A stretch of DNA of 64,000 bases, taken from positions 5,629,001 through 5,693,000 of the forward strand of contig AP018318.1 of NCBI GenBank assembly GCA_003990705.1. Reading direction: 5' to 3'. The stretch is from Nostoc sp. HK-01 (GTDB lineage: Bacteria; Cyanobacteriota; Cyanobacteriia; Cyanobacteriales; Nostocaceae). The notes under the pieces are model-generated. The model was not told the DNA's origin, did not search any database, and saw nothing but the letters and a program-made list of their open reading frames with translations. Positions 63,531 to 64,000 of this stretch are shown here, one piece after another. Made by a program: the position numbers and the translations under genes. Numbering within the stretch: position 1 is the stretch's first letter; each line of letters begins with the position of its first letter.

Positions 63531-64000
63531 ATGATTACTACCAGTGAAGTGATAAGCAGCAATCCTCAAGAAACACCACTTGCAGAAAAGCGCGTCACAC
63601 TGAATAACATTAGTTGGGATGCTTATGAGCAAATTCTTGATGCTTTGGGTGATAATCGCGCAGCCCGACTGACATATTATCAGGGAATGTTGGAGATTAT
63701 GACACCTTTAGAAGAACATGAAAATGCTAACTGTTTAGTTGGGCAATTGATTGAGTTACTAGCAGAAGAACTCAATTTTAATCTCAAGAGTATGGGTTCA
63801 ACTACACTCAAGATTCCAATTCTCAAATCTAGTCCAGAACCGGATAAATGTTACTACATTCAAAACGAGCCTCTTGTGCGAGGTAAAACAGTAAATTTAG
63901 CCGTAGATCCACCTCCAGATTTAATCTTAGAAGTAGATATCACACATACAGATATCAATAAAAAACAAATGTATCAGGATATGAAAGTTCCTGAATTTTG
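63531..64000 (+). CDS. Uma2 family nuclease-like protein, 5' part
   Basis: Starts at ATG 63531 (GGAG at 63521; two in-frame ATGs are a few bases upstream) and is open to the window end (156 codons). The sequence SWDAYEQILDALGDNRAARL, YYQGMLEIMTPLEEHE, and PDLILEVDIT (Asp and Glu-Val-Asp of the PD-(D/E)XK core) are characteristic of Uma2, a family very abundant in cyanobacteria. The C-terminal part is outside the window. Confidence 0.9.
   Translation, partial: MITTSEVISSNPQETPLAEKRVTLNNISWDAYEQILDALGDNRAARLTYYQGMLEIMTPLEEHENANCLVGQLIELLAEELNFNLKSMGSTTLKIPILKSSPEPDKCYYIQNEPLVRGKTVNLAVDPPPDLILEVDITHTDINKKQMYQDMKVPEF

Overview
The window reads as chromosome of a filamentous, Nostoc/Anabaena-type cyanobacterium. 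The octamer GCGATCGC (HIP1) recurs throughout. Photosystem II genes (psbX, psb28), two Ycf66-family genes, a phylloquinone (men) cluster, a cytochrome c oxidase operon of cyanobacterial layout, and a cyAbrB1/CalA regulator are present. Intergenic gaps carry heptanucleotide tandem repeats (for example TTGACCA and AATTCGT) and GC-rich palindromes of the kind common in Nostocales. There is no transposase, rRNA operon or CRISPR array; one tRNA (Leu, GAG) is seen.

Layout. 1-7445: 3' end of an HmpF-like coiled-coil gene, tilS, a hypothetical membrane protein, ccsB, a DUF3352 protein and a chorismate lyase. 7572-17885: tRNA-Leu, accC, an isolated DUF3883 nuclease-like gene, yggT, psbX, ycf66, a tandem pair of TolB-like lipoproteins, sdhB, then a 1.4-kb leader before calA and a CPBP protease. 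18092-24422: heme A synthesis (ctaB, ctaA) facing away from the ctaC-ctaD-ctaE oxidase operon. 24611-32250: a minus-strand block holding a DUF815 ATPase, a membrane-anchored coiled-coil/TerB-C protein, a BrxD-type ATPase, a HicAB toxin-antitoxin pair and a large Lhr-like helicase. This is the best candidate for a little-described (probably defence-related) system. 32337-36732: TMEM14 protein, an APH-fold kinase next to a HopA1-family protein (the two halves of a possible Ser/Thr phosphorylation/elimination machinery), and a DHNA-CoA-type thioesterase.

36798-41992 holds the phylloquinone genes menE, menC, menA (minus) and menF (plus). 42048-49858 holds moaB, psb28, dtd, a His-rich CobW GTPase, cysS and the tldD/tldE protease pair. 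50084-57185 holds a short Ycf66 paralogue beside a decayed gene, a DivIVA-like coiled-coil gene overlapping coaD, an HDAC-fold amidohydrolase, an MscS channel, a secreted SLH protein and a second HicAB pair. 57342-64000 holds an alpha/beta hydrolase, a Ser/Thr kinase, rimM, a valine-pyruvate transaminase, a 63-bp tandem repeat, glutathione-dependent formaldehyde dehydrogenase and the start of a Uma2 nuclease gene.

Most genes are housekeeping. The accessory signals are the TerB-C/BrxD/helicase block with its embedded toxin-antitoxin, the APH-HopA1 pair, the lone DUF3883 gene, and small repeats that have entered coding sequences (menE, probably ctaC and the thioesterase). All assignments come from reading motifs and family resemblance by eye; no database search was run.
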